From: a virus
Virus record (IMG/VR): IMGVR_UViG_3300005613_000001
Location: 1-64,000 of that record
DNA length: 64,000 nucleotides
Reading direction: 5' to 3' (one strand)
Position 1 is the stretch's first letter; every line of letters starts with the position of its first letter. Below, piece after piece: positions 15,502 to 23,446 of this stretch. The position numbers and the translations under genes are program-made. The notes beneath the pieces were generated by a model that was given only the letters and a program-made list of their open reading frames with translations, was not told where the DNA came from and did not search any database.

Positions 15502-16133
15502 ACGAACTTGATAAAGACGCTTTTACTGAAATGTTTAAGCACTTGCCAGAAGGCAAGGGTATAAATGTTGGCAAAATGCCCGATTATAACATTTCAGTCC
15601 ATGTGTTCGAAGAAGATGAATTGCGCAGATTAGCAGACGATTCTTCACTCCTTCATATGGCTTTTTGGTTTCAACGACCGGGTGTTCATTACTTTGCCAA
15701 CTATTTAGAGCATGTTCACTTTCTGCCCGATACTCCTGTAAATGATGAATTTGAGTATCGTGTTTATAAGTGGAAAGAAATGCTTTGGGGTATCATTACG
15801 ATACCCCTGGCTAAGAAGCATTTGGCCGAAGAAGCCGCAGAAGTATCTAAAATGAGGCTTGCCAATGGGGTGCCAATGATTTCTAAAGGGCCGATAATGG
15901 CAATGATGGCAACCCGCCCTGGTGATCCTAAATTAGATGAAACAGTAGATGCCTTCCCAATGGCGACCGATAATGTTTTCACTTTGGAAAACAAAAAAGG
16001 GGATGTTCTGTATGATGGTCCTGGTGGTCGGCAAGATGCGAAAATCAGTGAAGAATTCAAGATAAAAAAGTTGTGGAAAGAATGTGGCGTTCCTAATCCT
16101 GATGATGAAGAACCTGATCCCTGGGAGACATAA
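15498..16133 (+). CDS. Hypothetical protein of a duplicated DPW-tail family
   Basis: 211 residues, paralogous to the - strand gene at 59723-60292: both start near an MFKHLPEGK/LLESMPEGK element, share YF.N.LEH.HF.P, an RVYKWK / RIVKWK segment, and end with a YDGPGG / YEGPGG turn, an EEF-K-I-K-K helix and an acidic tail with DPW. No catalytic motif is seen. Its ATG overlaps the end of the SWIM frame, and no Shine-Dalgarno sequence is seen, so it depended on coupling that the upstream frameshift would now disturb. Confidence 0.72.
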   Translation: MNELDKDAFTEMFKHLPEGKGINVGKMPDYNISVHVFEEDELRRLADDSSLLHMAFWFQRPGVHYFANYLEHVHFLPDTPVNDEFEYRVYKWKEMLWGIITIPLAKKHLAEEAAEVSKMRLANGVPMISKGPIMAMMATRPGDPKLDETVDAFPMATDNVFTLENKKGDVLYDGPGGRQDAKISEEFKIKKLWKECGVPNPDDEEPDPWET

Positions 16134-16169
16134 AATGACTAAAAGAATTCGTGGTCCGCCGCCTCTTTA

Positions 16170-16357
16170 AATTTATAAATTTAAAGTTAGAATATAATAG
16201 ATTTGATTTGAGGTTTAGGCGGCTTCTGCTGTGACACGACTTCTCCCGCAAAGGCTCAGGACGGGCAAGGTTCAGAAGTGTATCGTTACAGGGAGGCAAA
16301 TAGAGGTAGCATAGAGGTAGAATTTAGAAAGATTTGAATTTAGAGATTTTAAAAGGG
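16170..16357 (+). other. Non-coding stretch with possible structured RNA
   Basis: No convincing gene. An ATG at 16135 gives only 11 codons. Between 16215 and 16295, CTTCTG pairs with a later CAGAAG, CTGTGAC with a later GTTACAG in interleaved order, and CCCG with CGGG between them, which suggests a compact or pseudoknotted fold. It leads directly into the hairpin at 16358, so it may be a cis-acting leader of the gene at 16399. Confidence 0.3.
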
Positions 16358-16398
16358 ATGCCCCCTCCTGCAAAAGCAGGAGGGGGCATTAGTTTATT
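16358..16398 (+). terminator. Terminator or attenuator hairpin
   Basis: A perfect 14-bp stem (ATGCCCCCTCCTGC / GCAGGAGGGGGCAT, loop AAAA, 16358-16389) is followed by TAGTTTATT and then immediately by the ATG at 16399. No room for a promoter is left, so it may attenuate the next gene rather than only end the previous one. Confidence 0.7.
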
Positions 16399-16827
16399 AT
16401 GGAACAGCCTAGAGATACGCTTGGAATACGTGTTTTCACCGATGATTTTGGGAATGTTATATTAAATGATGAATTCAAACAAAAAGTTGCTACCGCTATG
16501 GTGTACAGGCATTATGACATAGCGGTGATAGTGAATCTTCAGAAAGAAGTAATGGGGGTAACAGAGTGGGAGTTTAGAAAGGATGCTCGTTACCTGTTCA
16601 AACAGTTTACTGATGAGATATTAAAGTCGTTAGATGAGTTTGATTTTGAGAAGGACATAGCTATCTTTGTCATTGAATTTGATAAGGAAACAGTTGGCGA
16701 AGATGATGAGGAGTGTGGTTTAAAAATAATGGGTTGTAGTCGTAATGGTGTTCCTAGAAGGCCACCAAAACCTGAACCTGAACTAAAAGATATTGACCCT
16801 TGGAGTAAATCATGGAATTTAAATTAG
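16399..16827 (+). CDS. Hypothetical protein, duplicated family, DPW tail
   Basis: 142 residues. Paralogous to 58179-58589 on the other strand: both have FxxDxxGxVxL, a RYDIAVI / HYDIAVI strand and a D-E-F-D-F-E / SLDFE segment leading into a hydrophobic strand. The end reads DIDPWSKSWNLN, so it also belongs to the proteins with a C-terminal DPW. The ATG follows the hairpin without a Shine-Dalgarno sequence. Confidence 0.65.
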   Translation: MEQPRDTLGIRVFTDDFGNVILNDEFKQKVATAMVYRHYDIAVIVNLQKEVMGVTEWEFRKDARYLFKQFTDEILKSLDEFDFEKDIAIFVIEFDKETVGEDDEECGLKIMGCSRNGVPRRPPKPEPELKDIDPWSKSWNLN

Positions 16828-17633
16828 AAAATTTAGTTTATCCTGGTATGTTCGCACAGGTTGAAGAAACAGGATTTGTTCATGCTTATCGCCCTACGGG
16901 TTGGGAAAACGATCAAAAGAGACAGGGTAAGGATGATGTTGTTTGCATTCGTGTAAGGGGTATGTATAACGGTCCACTTGATAAGGAATTTGATTCGTTT
17001 GAGGCTTTGCTTGAAGAGTTCCCTGAATTCACTGACTGGGAATGGATTGGCGAGTTTGTTGGCGACGGGCAGAGAAAGGAAGAATGGATAACTAAACAGG
17101 TCCAACAAATAAAAGAGGCGGTCCAGCAAGAGTATGGGGCGGAAGTATCGCCGGGCTTTGATCGCAAAAATAAAATTGAACAGGTTCGCCTCAATTTTAA
17201 ACCTGAAGTGTGGGCTGATCTTTGCAATAAAGAAGGTGAACTTTTGCCTGCCTGTTGTGCTTCTATTAGTGCTATTCGGGATGCTTTGGTTGATGCACTA
17301 CGGGAAGACTGTTGGATACGTTGTGATGGGCTTCAATTAATTGCAAACCAAAGGGATTCTCATGACTTTGAAGACCCTCATCCTGTGAAGGTGATCTTTG
17401 ACATTTGGGAAATGATTGAGCCGGTCGCTCATTTCCCATTTAACAAAGAACCGGAAGAATTTAGAAAAGAAGATGCTGAAAGATTAAGTGATGCTCTTAC
17501 GGCGCTCATTGAGGAAGCGCCAACGGAAGAGGCTAAATTTGAGCTTCGTTACGCTCGGGATAAGATAGAGGCACAGGCGGGGGTTTGTAAACCTCGTAAG
17601 GACAATACCTTTCTCGGTTTAAAGGAGGACTGA
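16812..17633 (+). CDS. Hypothetical protein
   Basis: Overlaps the previous gene by 16 bases in another frame. 273 residues, acidic, with several tryptophans in the first third (TDWEWIGEF) and a C-terminal helical part (EAPTEEAKFELRYARDKIEA). Five cysteines are spread without a zinc-finger pattern. No recognised family. It is followed after 5 bases by the histidine kinase, whose AAAGGAGG site lies in its last codons, suggesting one operon. Confidence 0.7.
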   Translation: MEFKLENLVYPGMFAQVEETGFVHAYRPTGWENDQKRQGKDDVVCIRVRGMYNGPLDKEFDSFEALLEEFPEFTDWEWIGEFVGDGQRKEEWITKQVQQIKEAVQQEYGAEVSPGFDRKNKIEQVRLNFKPEVWADLCNKEGELLPACCASISAIRDALVDALREDCWIRCDGLQLIANQRDSHDFEDPHPVKVIFDIWEMIEPVAHFPFNKEPEEFRKEDAERLSDALTALIEEAPTEEAKFELRYARDKIEAQAGVCKPRKDNTFLGLKED

Positions 17634-17638
17634 TTAGG

Positions 17639-18697
17639 ATGGACCTAAAACAATCGCTAGAAGAATTAACAGAGCGATATCATTTAGCGGTTTCAGGCAC
17701 GGATGCTGGCATATGGGATTGGGATTTAAGAAATAATGAAGTTTTCTTTTCTGATCGTTGGAAAACAATGATCGGATTTGAACCTAATGAAATTGGCGAC
17801 ACCTACATGGAGTGGGAGTCGCGTGTACATCCTGATGATTTGCCTGCCTGTTTGGCGGCAATTGATAATTACCTTGATGGGAAAACCAAAGAATACCACA
17901 TAGAGCATAGATTGCTATGCAAGAATGGGCATTATATTTGGATTTCTTCAAGAGGCGCAGCGCAGAGGGATGAAAATGGAAAACCCTACCGTTTTGTAGG
18001 CTCTCATCTTGATATTACAAAAGAAAAAAAGGCAGAGAGGGATTTGAAGGAACAGCATCATAGGCTACAACGTCTCTTGGAAGTGCAGGATAAAGAGAGG
18101 AAATTAGTTTCATATGAAATTCATGACGGGCTGGCGCAAGATCTGGCTGGTTTGCTGATGCAGCTAGAAAATATTGTGGGGAAGTGTAAAGGCTGTGAGG
18201 CTTATACATTGGTGCATAGTGCGAGAGACTTAGCCAAGAAGGCTTTTACAGAAGCAAGACAATTGATAGGTGATTTAAGACCACCTGTTTTAGATGATGG
18301 TGGTGCGATTCCCGCCATTTTGCAGGTTGTGGAAAATTTGCCTCTTGATGTTGAATTGAAACATAATTTTAATGGTGCTCGATTTGAGCCTATTTTAGAA
18401 AATAGCATCTTTCGCATAGTTCAAGAGGCAATACAAAATACAGCACAACATAGTGGTAGTAAGCATGCAGCCGTAGAATTGAATTTAGAGGGCGAAATTA
18501 TCATCATTAAAATCATGGATTGGGGCAAAGGTTTTGATGTAGAGGCAGAAGCAGATGGTCATTTTGGATTGATAGGCATTCGTGAAAGGGTAGAATCTTT
18601 CAGTGGTCAATGCAGTATTATGAGTAGCGAAAATGGAACCGGCATTACGATTACCCTTCCAGCATTAGGAGTTAAAAATGGAATATCCAAGGATTGA
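17639..18697 (+). CDS. PAS-domain sensor histidine kinase (HisKA_3 type)
   Basis: A soluble 352-residue histidine kinase. Residues about 12-127 form a PAS_3/PAC domain (AGIWDWDLRNNEVFFSDRWK ... WISSRGAAQRDENGKPYRFV). A coiled coil leads to a HisKA_3 dimerisation region with phospho-acceptor His162 in YEIHDGLAQDL. The ATPase domain has an N-box QEAIQNTAQHSG (Asn267), G1 MDWGKGFD and G2 HFGLIGIRERV, ending GTGITITLP. All catalytic residues appear intact. There is no membrane segment and no response regulator in the window, so it may phosphorylate a host regulator. Kinases of this kind are common in bacteria but unusual in phages. Confidence 0.88.
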   Translation: MDLKQSLEELTERYHLAVSGTDAGIWDWDLRNNEVFFSDRWKTMIGFEPNEIGDTYMEWESRVHPDDLPACLAAIDNYLDGKTKEYHIEHRLLCKNGHYIWISSRGAAQRDENGKPYRFVGSHLDITKEKKAERDLKEQHHRLQRLLEVQDKERKLVSYEIHDGLAQDLAGLLMQLENIVGKCKGCEAYTLVHSARDLAKKAFTEARQLIGDLRPPVLDDGGAIPAILQVVENLPLDVELKHNFNGARFEPILENSIFRIVQEAIQNTAQHSGSKHAAVELNLEGEIIIIKIMDWGKGFDVEAEADGHFGLIGIRERVESFSGQCSIMSSENGTGITITLPALGVKNGISKD

Positions 18698-19151
18698 TGT
18701 TACTGTAGATTTGGCTCTGTTTTCGCTAAACGAAAATGGGGATGTTCAAGTTTTGCTGATACGACGGGGCAAGGAACCGTTTAAAGGCTATTTGGCTATA
18801 CCGGGGGGATATCTCAATCCCAATGAATCACTTAAACAGGCGGCAGAACGGGAGTTATATGAAGAAACTCACACCGTCGCTGAGTGGGGGGCTGGAAAAA
18901 ATAAAGGAGGCGAAGTTTTTTATGTTGGGGTCTATGATGATCCCGACCGCGATCCTAGAGGCCGAGTAATTTCCCACCTTTTTGCCGCTTTCACAAAGGA
19001 GCAATTACCCGAAGCTGGTGATGATGCGGAAAAAGATTCTGCGCATTGGGCAAAATGTCCCATTGAAGAACCGATGGCGTTTGACCACCAAGATATGATT
19101 GGAAAAGCGTATCTTACACTTTTGGAGGCGGGGCAAGTTCCCGCAGGATAA
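18678..19151 (+). CDS. Nudix hydrolase
   Basis: The Nudix box is clear: GGYLNPNESLKQAAERELYE followed by ET, fitting Gx5Ex7REUxEExGU except that the last positions read EETHTV. Start MEYPRIDVTVDLALFSLNEN resembles ADP-ribose / NrtR-type Nudix proteins. It would hydrolyse a nucleoside diphosphate linked to another group, plausibly ADP-ribose, which would fit the NAD-related genes around it. 157 residues. It overlaps the histidine kinase by 20 bases. Confidence 0.85.
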   Translation: MEYPRIDVTVDLALFSLNENGDVQVLLIRRGKEPFKGYLAIPGGYLNPNESLKQAAERELYEETHTVAEWGAGKNKGGEVFYVGVYDDPDRDPRGRVISHLFAAFTKEQLPEAGDDAEKDSAHWAKCPIEEPMAFDHQDMIGKAYLTLLEAGQVPAG

Positions 19152-19462
19152 TGATTAATCAAGAGCATGTTAGAGTTGTAAAGTTGGCTGCTGAAGAACT
19201 TATCGCAGAGGTTGATCTTGATGTAGAAGGTGATGTACTTATTTTGAAGAATCCTGTGATTATACAAATGGAGCCCACTGAGGAAGGCAGTGTGGTTTTG
19301 CGAATGTATCCCTGGTTAACTATGACACACGATGCTGAATATCCTGTTCGTAAAGATCATGTGATAACTACGGCTACAGCGCTTCCTAAGTTAGTAGAAG
19401 CGTATGTTAGGGAACATAGTAACATTGAGCTACCAGCGAATCCCGGTTTGGTAATGCCGTAA
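19151..19462 (+). CDS. Small conserved phage-type protein, possibly Sm-like
   Basis: ATG overlaps the Nudix stop. 103 residues with alternating hydrophobic strands: HVRVVKLAAEELIAEVDLD, LILKNPVIIQMEP, VVLRMYPWLTM. This pattern (LxNPxxI...W) appears in small phage proteins with a likely Sm-like barrel; the assignment is low confidence. Probably co-translated with the Nudix protein. Confidence 0.65.
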   Translation: MINQEHVRVVKLAAEELIAEVDLDVEGDVLILKNPVIIQMEPTEEGSVVLRMYPWLTMTHDAEYPVRKDHVITTATALPKLVEAYVREHSNIELPANPGLVMP

Positions 19463-19467
19463 ACGCA

Positions 19468-19475
19468 AATTGTAC
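19468..19475 (+). promoter_or_regulatory. AATTGTAC element, start-proximal
   Basis: Begins 6 bases after a stop codon and ends 10 bases before the ATG at 19486, leaving room only for a weak AAAGG. Confidence 0.5.
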
Positions 19476-19485
19476 CTCCAAAGGT

Positions 19486-19824
19486 ATGAAAAGCACCACA
19501 AAAAAACCGAAAAAGGGATTCCTTGACGGGTATAAGACCTATGACCCTTCCAAGGAGGGGTTTGGGTCTCCCGCTCAATGGAGGGAGGCGTTTTACGAGC
19601 GCCTCGGATTTGAAAAAGCACAAGAGGTTTTAGGTGACGAAAATCCCTATTTCGTCTTGGGCTTTGCTTCTGAAAATGTCACTTGGCCTGAAATCCAACA
19701 GGCTTATCGTGATTTGGCTAAAAAGTGGCACCCCGACATGAATAAGGGGAATGAAGAAGAAGCCAAAAAGCAATTCCAGCGGATTCAAGCTGCATTTGAA
19801 ATTTTGGAGGCGAGATATGGGTAA
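19486..19824 (+). CDS. J-domain (DnaJ-like) protein
   Basis: 112 residues. Residues about 48-110 form a J domain: PYFVLGF, then EIQQAYRDLAKKWHPDMNKG with the obligatory HPD, then a FQRIQAAFEILEARYG helix. J-domain proteins stimulate Hsp70 ATPase, so this probably redirects host DnaK to phage substrates. The N-terminal 45 residues are lysine-rich and unique. No zinc or substrate-binding domain is present. Confidence 0.88.
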   Translation: MKSTTKKPKKGFLDGYKTYDPSKEGFGSPAQWREAFYERLGFEKAQEVLGDENPYFVLGFASENVTWPEIQQAYRDLAKKWHPDMNKGNEEEAKKQFQRIQAAFEILEARYG

Positions 19825-20185
19825 ATTCACCCAACATATCCCGAATTTCGCAGATGGTATTGAACCCGCAACGGCTGAGTTCACCACTACGGAAGACCTA
19901 GTTAACCTAGAAGTTGTCCAGCGATACGTTGATGATCGTTTTTCGCATTTTGCGATGGATGATAAAATGTTGCTGGTTATTAAAGACGATGGATTCTATT
20001 GGTGGGTTGTTGGTTATGTTGAGAGTGATACGCCCATTGACCTCCCTGAGTGGGATCATGGAAAATATCGTGTGCAACTGGAAAACGGAGAGAATGTTGT
20101 AATGCAAGGATCGGAAATTATGTCTTCGTGTGGTGATGTAATAACATTATTGGATGGAAGTAAGGCCAAGTGGATAAGGGAGTAA
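19817..20185 (+). CDS. Hypothetical protein
   Basis: ATG 19817 lies inside the end of the J-domain gene, with GGAGG just upstream. 122 residues, probably beta-rich (DGFYWWVVGYVES, KYRVQLENGENVVMQGSEI), with a late-barrel feel. No known domain. Probably co-translated with the J-domain protein. Confidence 0.65.
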   Translation: MGKFTQHIPNFADGIEPATAEFTTTEDLVNLEVVQRYVDDRFSHFAMDDKMLLVIKDDGFYWWVVGYVESDTPIDLPEWDHGKYRVQLENGENVVMQGSEIMSSCGDVITLLDGSKAKWIRE

Positions 20186-20188
20186 ATT

Positions 20189-20590
20189 ATGGAATATATT
20201 GATGTAGCTGAACTTCGAAGAATGACTAAAACTGCACAAGAACGGATTCAGGCAGAAGAAGAGCGTATGCAACAGGAAATTGCAGAAAAAGAGGCGGCAC
20301 AACGGAAAATGGAGGAAGCGAAAGCAGAAGCTATTCTAAGTCAAGTGCTTTCTCGCTGCCAAAAAGAGGCGCACGCTGGACGACGACATGCAATTGTTAT
20401 GAGTGTTGGTTGGGACGATTGGAAGCGCCCCCCGCACTCTACCAATGCAACTTGCAGACCGGAATACTTAATCGGTGCTTGCCGCCTCGTTTTTGATAGG
20501 TTGGCAAAGTGTAATCTTAATCCCGCTTTGGAAGATTGGCATGATGGTATTGGCATGCAAAGCGGTTATAACATTGTAGTGTGCTGGTGA
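20189..20590 (+). CDS. Hypothetical coiled-coil protein
   Basis: 133 residues. The first 60 form a charged helix likely to be a coiled coil (QERIQAEEERMQQEIAEKEA). The second half is globular with several tryptophans and cysteines (MSVGWDDWKRPP, NIVVCW). Its first half resembles phage proteins with an N-terminal helical arm. No function recognised. Confidence 0.65.
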   Translation: MEYIDVAELRRMTKTAQERIQAEEERMQQEIAEKEAAQRKMEEAKAEAILSQVLSRCQKEAHAGRRHAIVMSVGWDDWKRPPHSTNATCRPEYLIGACRLVFDRLAKCNLNPALEDWHDGIGMQSGYNIVVCW

Positions 20591-20594
20591 AATT

Positions 20595-20702
20595 ATGAAA
20601 TTCTTCTTGGTATTAGTTGTAATTGTCCTTGTAATTGTCCTTTTGGCTGTAGTATTGGCGTGGTTATGCCCGAGTAGTCGTAGTGGGACAGGGAGAAGGT
20701 AA
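20595..20702 (+). CDS. Very small single-pass membrane protein
   Basis: 35 residues: MKFFLVLVVIVLVIVLLAV followed by WLCPSSRSGTGRR. One membrane helix with a basic tail. A 12-base unit GTAATTGTCCTT is duplicated in frame at 20619-20642. It fits exactly between the flanking genes, with the stop and the next ATG overlapping (TAATG). Confidence 0.5.
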   Translation: MKFFLVLVVIVLVIVLLAVVLAWLCPSSRSGTGRR

Positions 20703-20929
20703 TGAAACTTCCAACAGTAAATTGTCCTTTTTGTCACAAACCAGCGACCATTCTACAGGTTATTCAAGGCGAAGAGCCACAAAAGGTAGATGATATAACT
20801 TTGTTTGGTGGCAATTTAAAATTCTATTGCTGTTGTAATACGCTCAACTGTGTCCATAAAAAATTCACTTTTGTTCCTTCAAAGGAAGAGCAAGAAAAAA
20901 TTCTTAATGATGAAGAGGTAGTGGTATGA
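20702..20929 (+). CDS. Small zinc-ribbon-like protein
   Basis: 75 residues with NCPFCHKPA and, after 30 residues, YCCCNTLNCVHKKFTF. Two cysteine pairs with an intervening hydrophobic stretch form a zinc ribbon. Probably binds nucleic acid or protein. Starts by TAATG overlap. Confidence 0.65.
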   Translation: MKLPTVNCPFCHKPATILQVIQGEEPQKVDDITLFGGNLKFYCCCNTLNCVHKKFTFVPSKEEQEKILNDEEVVV

Positions 20930-21132
20930 TTGAACACACAAAAGAACTTGGCATTTATCATTGGGACACCTTTGATAACGAAACCCTCCTGGTGGATGAA
21001 GCTGATACATTAAATGAGGCGGTAGAGAAGGTGGAAACCCGATATAAGGGCCGCATTCGTGACGACGGAGCGGATCAAGTGGATATTGTGAATAGCAAAG
21101 GTGATATTGTTCGGAAATTCAAAGTAGGATAA
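20926..21132 (+). CDS. Small acidic hypothetical protein
   Basis: 68 residues, ATGA overlap with the zinc-ribbon gene. Acidic, with one helix (TLNEAVEKVETRYKGRI) and a strand end (VDIVNSKGDIVRKFKVG). No family recognised. Confidence 0.6.
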   Translation: MIEHTKELGIYHWDTFDNETLLVDEADTLNEAVEKVETRYKGRIRDDGADQVDIVNSKGDIVRKFKVG

Positions 21133-21136
21133 TAAA

Positions 21137-22129
21137 ATGCCTGATATTAAAGACGGCGAAGTTGTATATGTTCAAGGTTCAGCTAAAAAACCCTATGAAC
21201 TCAAGAATGTTGCAGGCGTATATAGTTGTTCGTGTATGTCTTGGCGAAACCAATCTCTGCCCATTGAGCGTAGAACTTGCAAGCATCTAAAGAAATATCG
21301 GGGCGAACAAGTTGAGTTTGCGCGGGTAGGCTCACCCCCTCCTAAAACTGCCAAAGTCAAGAAAAAAGAGAAGCCTCCGGTACTATTGGCTCACGTTTGG
21401 GAGAACGATATTGATTTAGATGGGTGGTGGATTAGTGAAAAACTTGATGGTGTAAGAGCATATTGGGATGGAGAGCAATTCTTGTCCCGAAATGGCAACG
21501 TCTATCACGCGCCTGATTGGTTTATTGCTAGTTTGCCAAAAGAGCCTCTTGATGGTGAATTATGGATGGCAAGGAAGTCATTCCAACGAACATCTGGAAT
21601 TGTACGGCGACATGACAAGAGCGAGCAGTGGCGGGAGATTAAATATCGTGTGTTTGATGTACCTGCGCAAGCTAATCCTTTTGAAGAGCGACAGAAGTAT
21701 CTTCATGAAATATTAGTTGGGCAAGGTTCGCACATTGATGTTTTGGAACAAATACAGTGTAGAGGTTTAGACCATTTGAGGGCAGAATTAGAAAAGGCAG
21801 AAGCGTTGGGTGCCGAAGGCTTGATGCTTCGCCAGCCCGCCTCTTTATACGATGTTGGGCGATCTAATACTTTGCTCAAGGTCAAGAGTTTCTATGATGC
21901 CGAAGCAACGATTATGGAGTACACAAGGGGTCGTGGTCGGCACAAGGGAACTGTTGGCGCATTGGTTTGTGTGGATTGCGAGACAGGTGTAGAATTTAAG
22001 GTAGGAACTGGTTTAAGTGATGCTGTGAGAAGGAATCCTCCTGCTGTTGGTACTAAAATTACTTACCGTTTCCAAGAATTAACGGATGGCGGAAAGCCAA
22101 GATTCCCCTCTTTTGTGAGGGTTGCGTAA
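21137..22129 (+). CDS. SWIM zinc finger fused to ATP-dependent DNA ligase
   Basis: 330 residues. The N-terminus has a SWIM finger, YSCSCMSWRNQ then TCKHLKKY (Cys31, Cys33, Cys48, His50). The adenylation domain follows with the lysine motif SEKLDGVRAYWDG (Lys102), SRNG, LDGELWMAR, GAEGLMLRQP and LLKVKSF. A C-terminal OB-like part has EYTRGRGRHKGTVGALVC and TYRFQEL. It seals nicks in DNA using ATP. One AATTGTAC occurs inside its coding sequence at 21598. The SWIM part may target it to DNA or a partner. Confidence 0.88.
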   Translation: MPDIKDGEVVYVQGSAKKPYELKNVAGVYSCSCMSWRNQSLPIERRTCKHLKKYRGEQVEFARVGSPPPKTAKVKKKEKPPVLLAHVWENDIDLDGWWISEKLDGVRAYWDGEQFLSRNGNVYHAPDWFIASLPKEPLDGELWMARKSFQRTSGIVRRHDKSEQWREIKYRVFDVPAQANPFEERQKYLHEILVGQGSHIDVLEQIQCRGLDHLRAELEKAEALGAEGLMLRQPASLYDVGRSNTLLKVKSFYDAEATIMEYTRGRGRHKGTVGALVCVDCETGVEFKVGTGLSDAVRRNPPAVGTKITYRFQELTDGGKPRFPSFVRVA

Positions 22130-22145
22130 GAAAGGATGAAAAATC

Positions 22146-23378
22146 ATGTCTGTAGGCAAAGGTTTTGCTTCTGGTTTTGGTGGTTGCCTGGGTGTGGGGT
22201 TTGCCATATTTTTTGTGGTAGTGATTTTGCCTATTGGGTGCTTAATGATAGTGGGTTCAAAATCGCAAAAACAATCAACACCAAAATTAGAGAAAAACGA
22301 AACCCCCGCCACCCTCCCCCAGCCGCGATTGAAGGTTTCAAATGATAAAACAGACGAAAATCCTGTACCGCTTCCTAAACATAAATATGTTGCATCATTT
22401 TCTGGAAGAAGTCAAATTAGGGCTGTAATTGATGATTACCCTTTGCGTGAACAGCAATGGAAAGAAATAGCGGTAAATTTATGTCACAATCGAGAACCTC
22501 ATGTTTTGGTGATGTTCTTTGATAATGAAACGGTTTTAAATGAGTGGGATGGATCGGGTTTATTAAAAGATCAAGATTGGAAATATTGGCTTTGTCGTAT
22601 TGCGGTTGATAATGGTGTTGCTGGAGATGTCAAAGTAGCCCAAAAAGAAGATGGAAACTTTCGTGACGATATAATTAAACAGAGTGATGAGGCTGACGTA
22701 AGCCGGAATGAAAGTGAATTATCTCAACCGGAACATGATTATCTTTCTTATCGTTTGCAAAATACTGGGAAAATACCACTTTTACATACAGGGGTAGTTG
22801 GTCGTCCTATTCAAATTGGAGATATAGGCGTTTTAACAAGGAATTCATCAGAACACACTTTCAGGGTAGACCAAATTATAGATAATGATGAAATGTTAAT
22901 TTTTGGTAATGAGTTTTGGATTAAAGGGGTGCGGACAACAAACCTAGTTGATAATTCCACGGTGGATTTGGGAAGTATAGTTTTCGTAGTGACGCAAAAC
23001 AAACAATACGCCACCGTGCTAGGTGCGAGTAAAACAGTTAGGTGTTTAACTGTATTGGACACTGATAACGCTGATCGGGCTTTTGAGGAAAAGTGGAGCG
23101 AAAAGGAAGAACAAGAGAGAAAAGCCGAGGAAAAAATAAGAAAGTTAGAACAAGAAAGATTAAAAAGAGAAGAAGAAGAGAGAATAAGACGAGAATCTGA
23201 AATTGAGGCGGCTAAATGGAGAATATGGACGAGCGTTGATGGCAAATATACAATTGAAGCAAAATTTCTAAAATACACTTTTGGCGAGGTACATCTTGAA
23301 AAGAAAGATGGAAGTGTGATTTCCATTAAGAAGGAACAACTTTCTAGTCAAGATTGGGAGTGGATAAAAAGACGATAA
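22146..23378 (+). CDS. Membrane-anchored protein with C-terminal SHD1-like domain
   Basis: 410 residues. A glycine-rich start leads into one membrane helix near residues 10-35 (GFAIFFVVVILPIGCLMIVG). A long middle part contains a thermonuclease-sized globular region. A glutamate/lysine/arginine coiled coil lies near 315-345. The end matches the SLA1-homology domain SHD1: RIWTSVDGKYTIEAKFLKY, EVHLEKKDGSVISI, QLSSQDWEWI. SHD1 is widespread in planctomycetes and rare in other bacteria, making it a host clue. Function unknown; likely an envelope protein. Confidence 0.7.
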   Translation: MSVGKGFASGFGGCLGVGFAIFFVVVILPIGCLMIVGSKSQKQSTPKLEKNETPATLPQPRLKVSNDKTDENPVPLPKHKYVASFSGRSQIRAVIDDYPLREQQWKEIAVNLCHNREPHVLVMFFDNETVLNEWDGSGLLKDQDWKYWLCRIAVDNGVAGDVKVAQKEDGNFRDDIIKQSDEADVSRNESELSQPEHDYLSYRLQNTGKIPLLHTGVVGRPIQIGDIGVLTRNSSEHTFRVDQIIDNDEMLIFGNEFWIKGVRTTNLVDNSTVDLGSIVFVVTQNKQYATVLGASKTVRCLTVLDTDNADRAFEEKWSEKEEQERKAEEKIRKLEQERLKREEEERIRRESEIEAAKWRIWTSVDGKYTIEAKFLKYTFGEVHLEKKDGSVISIKKEQLSSQDWEWIKRR

Positions 23379-23379
23379 C

Positions 23380-23412
23380 TTCACGACTTTTCCAAAGAAA
23401 TAAAGTCGTGAA
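23380..23412 (+). terminator. Hairpin after SHD1 gene
   Basis: TTCACGACTTT and AAAGTCGTGAA form a perfect 11-bp stem with an 11-base loop, two bases after the stop codon. There is no T-run, so it may stabilise or terminate the upstream message, or mark the edge of the inserted HNH gene. Confidence 0.5.
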
Positions 23413-23414
23413 TT

Positions 23415-23446
23415 CCCATATATAATCGTGGAGGATTATATATGGG
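23415..23446 (+). promoter_or_regulatory. Hairpin occluding the ribosome-binding site of the HNH gene
   Basis: CCCATATATAATC (23415-23427) is the exact reverse complement of GATTATATATGGG (23434-23446). The loop GTGGAG holds part of the Shine-Dalgarno sequence GGAGG, and the ATG at 23442 lies inside the stem. Messages that include the 5' arm would be translated poorly. Confidence 0.7.
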
